64,000 nt of DNA from Diplonema japonicum. Lineage: Eukaryota; Euglenozoa; Diplonemea; Diplonemida; Diplonemidae. Position numbers and translations under genes: made by a program. Numbering within the stretch: position 1 is the stretch's first letter; every line of letters begins with the position of its first letter. The stretch lies in assembly GCA_964019335.1 (NCBI GenBank), contig OZ025756.1:62001-126000 (forward strand), written 5' to 3'. Below, piece by piece: positions 38,097 through 48,300 of this stretch. Under the pieces are notes generated by a model, which ran no database searches, was not told the DNA's origin, and saw only the letters and a program-made list of their open reading frames with translations.

Positions 38097-39800
38097 TTAA
38101 CAATAAACAGCCCCGTAAACAGCAGGCTTCGCACCGCATTTTATCATCGAGGCGAGCTCAGCTTCTGCTGCGTCTGCAATTGAGCTTTCGGGCCTGTCGA
38201 TTTTCAGCAGCCGCAGGGCCTCATCACGGTCCCCCAGAAGGAACTGTTTGGCAGCTGCGTTGTACGGCTCCCAAGGCCGTTCCTCCAGTTGGTACATCCA
38301 TTCTTCAGTTTCGTTGGATTTTAAAACTTCAGGACAGGTCAGAACCTCATATGCCAGCTCCTTGGCGTTGGGGTCGGAAAGGTAGCGAACTGTGCCCAGG
38401 ATGATGCGGGTGGTGAAATCGTACGAGATCTCGTTGTTGGTCGCCCCGCTGCAGACTATACCGCAATCTTTGGCACGCGCGACACCTTGCAAAGCGGAAG
38501 CGGAAGCGGCAGAAGGGCCAATTGTAGAAACGGAACGGAGCTCAAAGCAGCCTAGAGATCCACAGTAAGCTGTACCGCTTGACACGCCAGAGGCGACGTG
38601 GATCAGCGACGCGCAGAGGTTTTTATTGAGTTCGGTGGCACCGATGACAGCGTTTTTTGCATGGACTGCACACCGCTTCACCGCGTTAAATGAAACATGT
38701 ATGTGATCGCCAATGATGACACTCACCACACCCGACACAGATGTGTAGTAATACAGCGACCTCTCTAAAACTCTGGAATATTTCTTCTGGTACGCGGCGA
38801 CGTCCTCTGCAACCTCCTTGTGCGTGTCGAGCATGTTCGTTACGACAAACGAACAGCGTCGTTTTTCAAGAAGCCTGCTCAGCATTTCAACAGAATTCGA
38901 CTTCGAAGTCAGCTTGTCGTTTATCTCAACAGATTTCTCGAGGGATTCTGTTTCAGAACAACTCCCCATGCTGTCCTCGTATAAGCAGGACCGCGGGAGG
39001 TAGGGTCGGTAAGAATGCAGATTCGATATTATTCGGTGAAACGCGCTGAAAAGCGGCGGGGGAAGAGAAGAAGTTAAGATAATCGCTTCGGCTGCTTCAA
39101 GGTCGAAGCGGGAGAGGGATGTCGCGATGTTCTCTGTGGCGTGGATCGCCTCGTTCATCTTCTGGTGCTCCCGCTGCACATCGTGCGCGAACCTCGTCGT
39201 AAAATAATAATCGAGGAGGAGCAGCGTGGTTCCCTGGCCCACAAATATTACGGCAGATGCAGCTGAAACCTTGCACGGGATATCGTTGCAGGTTATTGGT
39301 TCGCGTCTTTGTTCTTGTGAAATGAACAAGAGCGGGATGTCATAAAATCCTAGTCGGAGTGCTCCTTCCACACCTGCGACGCACAGCCATGCTATATTTG
39401 CAGCGATGACATTTTTTGCCACGCGGCAAGGCAGTTTGCACACTATACACACATCTACAAGTAAGATGGAGAAGTACCATACCTCACCCCTTATTGGATA
39501 GACGGCCCGCGAGAGGTCACCGAAGAGTAATGCCGCAGTGACCATGTATATAAGGCATTCGAGGAGGGATTCTCGCAGTTTTCGCTCTATTATTATTTGT
39601 ATCAGGTATATTAGCCCCGCGGCGATCCCGGAGAAGCTGCAGAGCCAGCCTGAAATGGGTTTGTCCCCCGGACTTTCTAATGTTGATACGAATGCGACTA
39701 GGACTGCAATGCTCCCCACCAACAGTAGTTTTTTGTTGAACACCGTCACCCGGTCGTCTGTCGGACGGATAATGTACGAGAATAACCAGCAAGATACCAT
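38097..39800 (-). CDS. Membrane pseudo-cyclase (degenerate cyclase domain only)
   Basis: From MVSCWLFSYIIRPTDD this gives 567 residues; the longer frame upstream is homopolymer-encoded Lys/Phe and is rejected. The layout equals that of 29820-31511: multi-pass membrane region with CNDIPC, linker (YRPYLPRSCLY), a Ser/Glu-rich spacer, and one degenerate cyclase domain (SFVVTNMLDTH in place of the metal site; G-V-S-S-G-T-A-Y-C-G-S-L-G). The conserved extension EEWMYQLEERPWEPYNAAAK, then F-L-L-G-D-R-D-E-A-L-R-L-L, follows. It lies directly upstream, in the transcription sense, of the active cyclase 35289-37406. Catalysis is not expected. Confidence 0.83.
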   Translation of the reverse strand: MVSCWLFSYIIRPTDDRVTVFNKKLLLVGSIAVLVAFVSTLESPGDKPISGWLCSFSGIAAGLIYLIQIIIERKLRESLLECLIYMVTAALLFGDLSRAVYPIRGEVWYFSILLVDVCIVCKLPCRVAKNVIAANIAWLCVAGVEGALRLGFYDIPLLFISQEQRREPITCNDIPCKVSAASAVIFVGQGTTLLLLDYYFTTRFAHDVQREHQKMNEAIHATENIATSLSRFDLEAAEAIILTSSLPPPLFSAFHRIISNLHSYRPYLPRSCLYEDSMGSCSETESLEKSVEINDKLTSKSNSVEMLSRLLEKRRCSFVVTNMLDTHKEVAEDVAAYQKKYSRVLERSLYYYTSVSGVVSVIIGDHIHVSFNAVKRCAVHAKNAVIGATELNKNLCASLIHVASGVSSGTAYCGSLGCFELRSVSTIGPSAASASALQGVARAKDCGIVCSGATNNEISYDFTTRIILGTVRYLSDPNAKELAYEVLTCPEVLKSNETEEWMYQLEERPWEPYNAAAKQFLLGDRDEALRLLKIDRPESSIADAAEAELASMIKCGAKPAVYGAVYC

Positions 39801-40346
39801 TTTATTTTTTTTTTTAATTTTTTTTTTTTGGGTTTTCTCTTTTTCATGGGGATTTTTTTTTGGAAGGGGAAAAAAATTTTTTCTTAAAAAAAAGAAAAAA
39901 AAAAAAAAGGAGGGAAAAAAAAAAAAAAGAAGTAGGAGGTTAGGTGAAATTAAGTGTTTTTTTTGTTTCTTTATTCCCCCCCCCCCCCCCCCCCGTCTTC
40001 TCCCCCGCTTTTTTTTTTTAAATTTTTTTTCTTCTTCTTCTTCTTTTTTTTTTTTTTTTATAAAAAAACCTTTTACCCTCACGATGGATTGACCATAAAC
40101 CAGTGTCCTATTTGAGGGACAAAAAAAAATATGAGAAAAAAAAAGTTTACACTCCAGACGATGACGTGGGCAGTGCTAGGTGGGAAAGTGCCAGTTTGTG
40201 CAAACAAACGCGGGGGGGGGGGGGGGGGGAGATATTAGAATATAAAGCCTCCCCAAAGGAAAATAGGTCGACTGACTATAGTGGTAAAAAGAAAAAAGAA
40301 AAAAAAACAAAACAAAAAATTGGCGATTTTGTTGTTAAAAAGTCGG

Positions 40347-40378
<32 letters not shown>

Positions 40379-40437
40379 CATCCCCCTGCTGAAGGCTCTA
40401 GAACCGAACTTTAAGCTGTCTCACTCGGCTCCAGGAC

Positions 40438-40473
<36 letters not shown>

Positions 40474-40635
40474 GTTTCATTTACAAAATACTGTTGATTT
40501 TCTTGTTCAAAGCAAGAAAAATAACTTTTTTTTTTTCCTTCTTCTTTTTTTTTTTTTTTTGCATACTTTCAATTTTCCCTGTTTCTATTCTCTTCTTTCT
40601 TCTTTTTCTCTTTACTTAAAAAAAAAAAAAAAAAT
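39801..40635. other. Homopolymer-rich intergenic DNA
   Basis: Mixed A, T, C and G runs. On the minus strand, pyrimidine blocks near 39890-39930 ending TTTTAAG, followed by an A-rich leader, may form the acceptor of the 38097-39800 gene. No gene is seen. Confidence 0.45.
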
Positions 40636-42271
40636 GAGTTAAAGGAGGCCGGTGTTGGCGGCGCCCTGCACAAGAACTGTCTACTTGATTACAGGGGGCG
40701 CGCCGCGGCCGAGTTGTAGCTTCTTCTGCGTTCCGCGTCGTGTCCTTAATGCGTGCGGTGTACAGCTCAACCCCAGCCGGTGCATCCCGGGTAACCAAGA
40801 TTCTGCGCTCGTGCAGTTTGCTGCCTGTTCGTCACCCTGAGCATCTGCATTATGTTCTTCCACTCGGGCGCTACCGGTGATGACCGACGAGGAGGTCAAC
40901 AGCGAACAACACATCTGATGTTTTTCTTATATTTTCATGTTATCCCCACCACCTTTTGGAAAAAAAACTCGATAAAATTTCAGTGTGCATGGGGGTGCTC
41001 ACTGTTCAGGTAGAAATGCACACTAATCGGTCACCGTTCTGCGGTTGCTGTCTGGTGCCTGCGGTGACTGTTTGTCGCGATGAGATGGACGGCATCTGGG
41101 CGAGAAACATTGCTTGGAGTCGTGCTAGGTAGGGGGGGGGTTTGGCTCGAGGAGAAGAGTGGTCTCCTGTCGTAGCCGTGTGCCGTCGGGCCCCCAAGAT
41201 GTCGAAGGGTATGCACCCTTGATTTGGCGCTGGCGGGGAAGGCTGACCTTCCACAGCGTGCTGAGCATTTCTGGATGCGACCCAAGATGTATCGCATCCT
41301 TGCGGCCTTCTCCGTGAGCAGGTCTTGATCGTCGAGGGGACCTACGAGCGACCGGCGGGTGGTCTGCTCATAGTCTATGGCGAGTTCCATTGTCGTGACG
41401 GAAGTTTTCTTCTTACCATCGTACCATCGTAGGCCTCTTAGCCACTTGAGGACGTTCTTCAAATGAAAGGTCAGGACCGCGCCTGACGCCCCGTTGCCTT
41501 CAGCAACGCTTCCGTCGGAACATCATGTTGCCTCCCTGTCGTTACCTCATCCCAAGGGTTGGAGGTGAGCACTCTCTTGCTTTTTTCCGCTGCTCTGGCG
41601 TCACGGACCGTCACTGCTTTCAGGAGGTATTGTTGCACCATCCTGGCACGTTCTTTCCCTGCTTTGTCGGCCCCTCTTGGGACTATCCCGTGAAGGGCTG
41701 TGGCAGCTGGGAGGCCTTCTCGCTTCACCTCTGCGTATTGCTCGCTTTCCAACACACTCCTTGCCGGCTCGCACTCCCACAGTGCATGCTCCGTCATGCT
41801 GGTCGTTGTCTGGGATCGGTGGTCGCAAACGTCACACGCTAATGCTGGGTTTTCCACACCAGGGCCATCCAATTTTCTCCCCCACACCCTCCCCTCGGGT
41901 GAGTTGTGAACACTGCACCACTAATGATGCGCCGCAACCTAAAGGACACCAACGGTCTCCGGGCCTGGAGCTTAGTTCGTGGACGGGCACGCCCCTGCCT
42001 CCATCCCCACGAAGGTTGATCTCTTCTCGATCAGCCTCTTCGCAACTGCCGGTCTGATGGCTTGCCTCACTTTGTGAGCCACCGCTGTATCTCCGTAAGG
42101 ACCATCCCTTCCCCAGAAAGGGGAACCATCGGACCCATCACCTCATCGTCATCGCGGTCCTGGTATAGACCAATGATCTCACCAACACGCTGCCGCAAAC
42201 GCGGAGAGGCCAGGCTCTCCCGGACCAAGCTGTTTATCGTTCCGTAGATGACCTTCGACAACGGATGTGCC

Positions 42272-42272
<1 letters not shown>
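40636..42272 (-). mobile_element. Longest non-LTR retrotransposon 3' fragment, family 2
   Basis: On the minus strand it begins next to a T run and preserves, with frameshifts, SKVIYGTINSLVRESLASPR, then a CCHC-type knuckle (C-D-V-C...T-E-H-A-L-W-E-C) of the kind found after the reverse transcriptase in non-LTR elements. QQYLLKAVTVRDARAAEKSK and the C-terminal block (LKWLRGLRWYDGKKKTSVTT...VHTLRHLGG) follow. A 3' UTR of about 350 bases (40636-40985) ends CTTTAACTCA plus a T run. It is 5' truncated; the reverse transcriptase itself is absent. Confidence 0.7.
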
Positions 42273-42310
<38 letters not shown>

Positions 42311-42726
42311 GCTCTAAACTAGACCATTATTTTTTTTGACTCGCCCCTCCCCCCCCCCTTTTTTTTAACCCCAGTCCCATCTAGCTTCTCTGAAAATGCT
42401 CAAAAAAATTGGTTTCCAAAAGGGGTGTCTTCCTTGAGACCAACCAAAAGGGGGAAAGCAAGACTCTGGGCGGTAAACTAAAAGGGGTCCAACAGATAAT
42501 GGCGCATCTTTCTCTTCATCTCCCCCCCTTTTTTTTCCCGTGTGGCGGTAGCCTACAAGACTTCACATGCTTCATAGACCTCCTTTCAGACACTACATAT
42601 AGATATAAGGGCTGAGGTGTCTTTTTTTTTTTTTTTTTTTTTTTTTTTTGTCGCATTGTTCGCGTTTTTCTTTTTCTGTTCTTTCCCTCCCCCTCCCACA
42701 AAAGGCTGGGGGCAGGGACTTTTTTT

Positions 42727-42728
<2 letters not shown>

Positions 42729-42761
<33 letters not shown>

Positions 42762-42780
42762 ATTGTTGTTGTAGTTGTTG
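42729..42780 (+). repeat. GTT trinucleotide microsatellite
   Basis: About 17 GTT units with two interruptions, between a T run and unique sequence. Confidence 0.85.
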
Positions 42781-42831
42781 TAAAAAGAATTCTTTTTTTT
42801 TTTTTTTTTTTTGCCGCAAGTTTACCTTTGT

Positions 42832-42895
42832 TTGTGCACAGCCGGGATTAACCAGTAGAAGGATAAGCCCCATCCACTACTCTTACAATATATTT
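42832..42895 (+). repeat. Short dispersed repeat, partial copy
   Basis: TGTGCACAGCCGGGATTAAC, CAGTAGAAGGATAAGCCCC and CACTACTCTTACAATATATT match 15917-16016, with a short internal deletion. Confidence 0.6.
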
Positions 42896-42956
42896 TTATT
42901 ATAAAAAAAAAAAATTCAATACTATATATGCGAGTTAATAGAAGTCAATGCAAGGT

Positions 42957-43107
42957 GTTCTTCCACTGACCGACGTGGAGATCAACAGCGAAGAACACTC
43001 CCTGATGTACTTCAAACAATTTTGGTTTGGCTCGAGGAGAAGAGTAGTCTCCTGTCGCAGCCGTGTGTGCCGTCGTGCTCCCTAAGGTACCGGAGGGTGT
43101 GCACCCT

Positions 43108-43115
<8 letters not shown>
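42957..43115 (-). repeat. Rearranged retrotransposon fragment
   Basis: Pieces of the 3'-UTR module (ACCGACGTGGAGATCAACAG) and of the C-terminal coding region (GGTTTGGCTCGAGGAGAAGA, GTCTCCTGTCG) of family 2 are joined with the intervening part missing. Confidence 0.55.
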
Positions 43116-43153
<38 letters not shown>

Positions 43154-44059
43154 ACAACAACAACAACACCCCAGAATTGCTCTCCGACAAAGAGCTAGAC
43201 TTAGAGTCAAACTCAACAGAACCCCCAGAGTTGTCTTACAACTGTTTTTTCTTTCTTTTTTTTCTTTCTTTTCTTTTTTTTTTTTTTTTTTTTTTCGAAG
43301 TGTGGAAGAAATACAATTTTTTTTTTCTCCTGCAAATGAATTAAAAAAAAAAAAAAAGAAAAAAAAAAAAAAAAAGAAACATTTAAGGGTGCGGTATGTG
43401 GCAGGACGCCTGTAAGAGTCTCAATCTATCTCTTTGATCGAACCTTTCTGCTGTGGTGTGAGGTGGTAAGGACTTCAAGGATGTAGTCCGACGACGAGCA
43501 GACGAACTTGAGACACGCGCTCTCTCTTGGATGTCTCTCTCGCCCCAGGTAGCTCGGATTAAAATTTTGTTTGTATATCGAGGAAGGAACTGGATAACCG
43601 GTAAGTCGCTTGCTTGAACGCCTTTGCTTTTTATCACGGAATAAAGTACAGGAAAAAAAAAAAAAAAAATGAACACAGTTTCAAGAGCCTCTTTGGGGTG
43701 GTATGCACTCCCAGAGTGCCTGTTGGCAAACACTTGTCGTTCGGCTTTATAACCACCAAAAACAGTGCCACAGCGCCCTTCGAAGAATTGGACATCAAAT
43801 CCCTTGCTCCCTCTTCCTTTTTTTTTTTTTGCCACCCGTATCTGAAAAAGAAGAAGGGGGTCTAAAAAACCTGTACCCCCCCCCCCCCACCCCGCCTCTC
43901 GTCAAAGAAAAAAAAAGTAAAAAAAATCCACTCTCCTTCCAACAAAATATAAGAGATAAAGGGAGCAGCTGCCCCAGCAGGAGCGCACCCCTTAGTGGAC
44001 ACTACATAAAAAAAAATAAAATAAAAAAAAAAATAAATCGATACTTTATGTACGAGAAA
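43116..44059. other. Mostly low-complexity DNA with one unassigned minus-strand frame
   Basis: The frame 43835-43383 (150 codons) has an initial basic stretch and a Phe run from homopolymers. Its middle parts (CGTVFGGYKAERQVFANRHS) and Arg-rich end match nothing I recognise. It is probably mobile-element debris, and no function is claimed. Confidence 0.3.
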
Positions 44060-44172
44060 AGCGCACCTCGGCCGAGCTGTAGCTTCTTCTCGTGCCCTTA
44101 AAGTCGCAACTTGCAATACGTTTCTTCCACTAGGGTGCTACCCGGTGTTGACCGACGAGATATTTCCATGCA
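44060..44172 (-). repeat. Retrotransposon 3'-UTR module fragment
   Basis: CGGCCGAGCTGTAGCTTCTT, ACGTTTCTTCCACTAGGGTG and GACCGACGAG follow the order of 40700-40900 with internal deletions. Confidence 0.55.
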
Positions 44173-44227
44173 TCCACCACCACCTTAAACAGAAAAAAAA
44201 AAAAAAAAAGAATTCCGACAATGGTCA

Positions 44228-44258
<31 letters not shown>

Positions 44259-44283
44259 TGTGTGTGTGTTTTCCTGCAAAGGG

Positions 44284-44330
<47 letters not shown>

Positions 44331-44400
44331 GAACCGAACAAAATAATCCCCCCCCCCCCCCCTCACCCCCACACTTAATTTTTTTTTTTCCCCAATATTT

Positions 44401-44919
44401 CTAACCAATGGCAAACCTCTCACCTAGTGCGCTGGTGAAGGCCGCGAACGCCTCTTCATCCACCCAAGTGTCAAAATCCAACGCCAATAAGAAATGCTCT
44501 TCCATGATGTTCATATCCTTCAGTCGTACGCCCCCCACGTTGGCATAGAAGAGGTTGTTGAAGAAAAAATCTTGTCGAGATTTAACGGAAAGAAGGAGTG
44601 CTGTGAGGAACAGCCGGTGGAAGGTGTGCTGGGTGAAGCGAAAAGTAGGCTGGTTGTAAAGAAGTCGGTCAACTAGAATTACAGCAACTATCATGTCTTC
44701 CTTGCTGCAGCCAAAATGTTTTGCTAACCGAATTACATATTTTTCGATGGAAATTGCAGGGACCTTTGCAAGGTAAAACACCGTCCTATGTTCGGTGCCT
44801 GAGACAGAATTCGAGCTAATGAAGCTTTGCAGGACCTCCACCAGACCATTCAGAAAGGGCTCCGCTATCTGCCCGAATACCACTGGGGAAGCCGGATCCG
44901 GTCCGGGTTCTACGGACAT
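44401..44919 (-). CDS. PHO80-type cyclin (CYC/Pcl-like)
   Basis: This is a compact 172-residue protein. It shows the PHO80-like cyclin pattern: VPAISIEKYVIRLAKHFGCS, then A-V-I-L-V-D-R-L-L, then HTFHRLFLTALLLSVKSRQD, F-F-F-N-N-L-F-Y-A-N-V-G-G-V and MEEHFLLALDF. This corresponds to the family's 'PxISI..Y..R', 'Y.DRL', 'HRL..T....K...D...N...A.vGG' and 'E..fL..l.f' landmarks. Such cyclins activate CDK-like kinases; trypanosomes use several for cell-cycle control. The protein is complete. The ATG follows a purine-rich leader. It lies just downstream of the dynein heavy chain gene in transcription order. Confidence 0.85.
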   Translation of the reverse strand: MSVEPGPDPASPVVFGQIAEPFLNGLVEVLQSFISSNSVSGTEHRTVFYLAKVPAISIEKYVIRLAKHFGCSKEDMIVAVILVDRLLYNQPTFRFTQHTFHRLFLTALLLSVKSRQDFFFNNLFYANVGGVRLKDMNIMEEHFLLALDFDTWVDEEAFAAFTSALGERFAIG

Positions 44920-45398
44920 TTCTTTTTTTCTTTTTTTTTTTCGCGCCCCCCCACACCCACTCCCCCCCTTTTTTTAGGATTAGATTTGCAGGGAGAAAAT
45001 AAAAAATAAAATAAAATGAGGGGGGGGGGACTTGAGATGAAAATTTTGTGTTAAAAAAAAAAAAAAAGAAAATTAAAAAGAAATATAAAAAATTATGTAA
45101 AGAAAAAAATGAGGGGGGGGGAGGGGAAACGGGGAATAAAAAAAAACTATTTTGAATGAAACTGCTTTTTCTCCGCACCCTTTTTTTTATTATTCACTTT
45201 TTATTTGCAAGGGCAGAGGCGGGGGTGAGGGGGGGGATGGCGGAAGGTACCAGTATAGACACACTTTACTCTCCTGTCGCCTGCATTTCTGCAGAAAGGT
45301 CTCTCTTTTGAGTTTTAGAAGAAAAAAAAAAAAAAAACACTTCGAAAAAAAAAAAAGAAAAAACTTTTTCAATAGAAACCCCCCCCCCCCCCCCCCCC
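44920..45398. other. Spacer between dynein and cyclin genes
   Basis: It contains A, G and C runs. On the minus strand there are several pyrimidine blocks, and CATCTCAAG near 45027 is a possible acceptor for the cyclin gene. No gene is seen. Confidence 0.4.
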
Positions 45399-48300
45399 CT
45401 AAGCATCGGTTGAAAGCAGTAAAGCGGTCCCACGCTTCACCCAATGTTCGGGTTCGGAGGCTCCGCTCGGCAGGGTGACGGTGACAACGAAAGAAGGCCT
45501 CTCTCTGGTACCCGTCCTGACAGGGTACATGTACACAGGGCAGTTGTACCTCCCTTTAACAACCGTTTTCTTCGCGATAACAGGGCGGAAATGGATGAAG
45601 GGCATCTGTTTAGTCAACGCCATCGGCTCTGGTTCCGACAGCTGCCCGTTAGACCACCCAGCCCCTTCAAGATAAATCCCGCGAATGTACGTACCCTCCT
45701 TCGCACTCTGTGTGATGGTGGTCGTTTCAGTGTCGAGAACTGTAAATTCCCAAGAAAGCTGATCGATAGAAATCCCAGTTCTTCTACTGTGGGCTTGTTG
45801 TAAGGCTTTGAGGAATCCAGTTGGGTATGTGAACCCGGACAGCCAAAACACCTTAGGTGTACCCCTTCCCCACTGCATCATCTGATCAATTCTAAGCTTC
45901 AAATCGTCAAACCACGAGCTGAGCGGTTTTAATGTTGGGTAGTGTTTTTCCCATGGCTCGGGGACTTTGTTGAAAAGCAAGGCTTGGAAGACGAGATCAA
46001 GGTGTTCGTTCATGATGATCAGGCCGGAGACGCCCTTCTTGACCTCATTGAGGCTGTGTGTGATCTCATTAAGGAGTATGTTGTATCGTTGAATTTCTTG
46101 GAAGAGGCAGGTTGTAAGCGCATCGACGTCCTCTTCTTCCTTCGCTTCTTCAATTGCTTGCAGATCGATGATTTCGGGTACAGAAGCTTCAAGTTGATCG
46201 ACGAGGCCGAGAACAACTCTTTCCACGCTGACACTGGAATCACCTCCGCTGCTTCCGCCTGAGAGTTTTACAAGCAGCGTCGCGTTAAGTGTTAACAAGC
46301 ATTCTATCAAATCGTTCGAGCGAATGATCTGCGACATAATATCAGCGTTTGTGTGTTGTCCGAACGCGGCGGGGGAATCCTCTCCGGGAAGCCCATTCAC
46401 AAATTCTTTAAACGACCCGAGCGTTCCGTCCACCGACGGGATGTAATATTGTTGATCTGTGCTAAGCTTGTATTGCGGTTGCAGAACCGCATCAATGTTC
46501 ATGTAATGGCATATGTATGTTTGTAAAGTCCGGCGGTCCCAGTCATCGGTGACCCTGCCTCCGTATGACGCATCACAGATTAAGAACCGAATTGTCTGCA
46601 ACGGGATGGACGTTGCGAGGGGTTCCTCCATCTCGTTTATGTACAGCGACAGAATCGCCTCCGAGACCTGGAAATCACTGTCGTTGAAGTCGTACGCCGG
46701 GTCCACGTTGTACCCCAACGACCCGAATTTTTTCCTTTCCAACAGAATCGCGTGGAAGAAACACAATGAGAACAACAACGGTCTGTAGTAGTTCCGGAAG
46801 ACAGCCTTGGTGAACTGTTCCTCTGTGATAAGGTTGAAGAGTCGTGTCAGGTTTGAACGAAGCCCTGTTGGGGGCTCGGTGGTCATTTTAATCGCTTTCT
46901 GAAGGATCCCGATGGGGAACAGTGGGTGCGGGATGGAGCTAAGCCACAGCCTGAAGTTCTCGTTCGGTTTCTGCGATGGGAGGTCGTCGATGATCTTCTC
47001 TAACGTGGGAAGCCACTTCAACATTAAATGACAGTTCTGCAGGAAAACCCAGCCGCCTTGCTTCGCTTGCTCGTGGATCATCCTTGTTGCCGTTGACGCC
47101 TGTCCTTGTCCCAACGCGAGGGCTTTTAACAGCCTTCCTTGCTTTTCAGCAAGGCCGCGAAGCTGATCCATTGGATCAACACCAGGGCTCAACACAAATA
47201 CTAGAGGGAGCGTGCTGGCGGAGTCACGGTACACCGACGTCAAGTTGAAAGGCGGCGGTTCGATAAACTTCTTGTCAAGATTTTCCTCGATAAAGTTTCG
47301 GACCATCTGCACTACCCTGTCAGGGCGGACGCAGCGTACAATGATCATCTTTTGAAGCATGGTTTTTGTGTTGCCGGAGCCGAGCCATTCTCCAACTGCT
47401 CCGGGCCATTCTCCAGACCCATCTTCAGGCTGCCTTGGATCGTCGGGAAGCGGATGCATATACCAACGTTTCCAGTCAGACGGTGCTTGTTCAAATGACG
47501 CAACAATACCGTGGAAGGCGACAAGCTTGTCGAGTTCGACAACATTGTCCCAAGCCTTTTCTTCGAGCCAGTCCTCAGCAGGGTTTGGCTGTCTTGACTC
47601 TTTGTCCAAGACAGTTCCTCCTTTGATGAAGAAAGCGTATTCCTCGGCAGGGAAGTCTTTATCCGCGTTGCCGCGTCTCAACAAGATCGACGCCGTCATG
47701 TGGAACGAAAACAACAGTTTGTGTCGTTCGAAAAGCGCTCTGCAGGTGTTGTCATAAACACATCTTGTGTGCCAGTCGTTTAACAGCTTGACACGGTTCG
47801 CTACAGGTTCAGAGCGGCCGTGTATACCATGCACTTCGGCAGAGCCTTTGATGGACCTCTCGAACAGCATAACGTAGGCATCCAGAGCAAATTGATACAT
47901 ATTGTCGATAAAGCACAGGTCGCACAGAACGAAGTACAGTATAGAGGCACGCTGCGCGCATTCTCGGTATTGTTCCCTGGCTTCTTTGATGCGTTCGGCG
48001 GTGACTTCGCCTTCCTTCAGCTTCTGCGCAATCTCTAGAGCGGTTTGTTTGGAAGACTGCAGCGTGTCGATCAGATTCACATCGTCAAGAAGCGAGTCGT
48101 CGGCTTCGCTCAACAGTTTTAGGATTTTGTCTTCCAGTTCCTTTTCTTTTCGTTTGTACTCTGCGGTGGAGACGACCAGCTCGTCGTTCTGCTCCTCAAG
48201 GTCTTTCTGCTCCCTCGCCACCACGATTTTGAGAAGCTGTTCCTCCAAACCCTTATCCTTCACAGCACAGTTCACCAATGTCACCTTCGTGCAGATCTCC

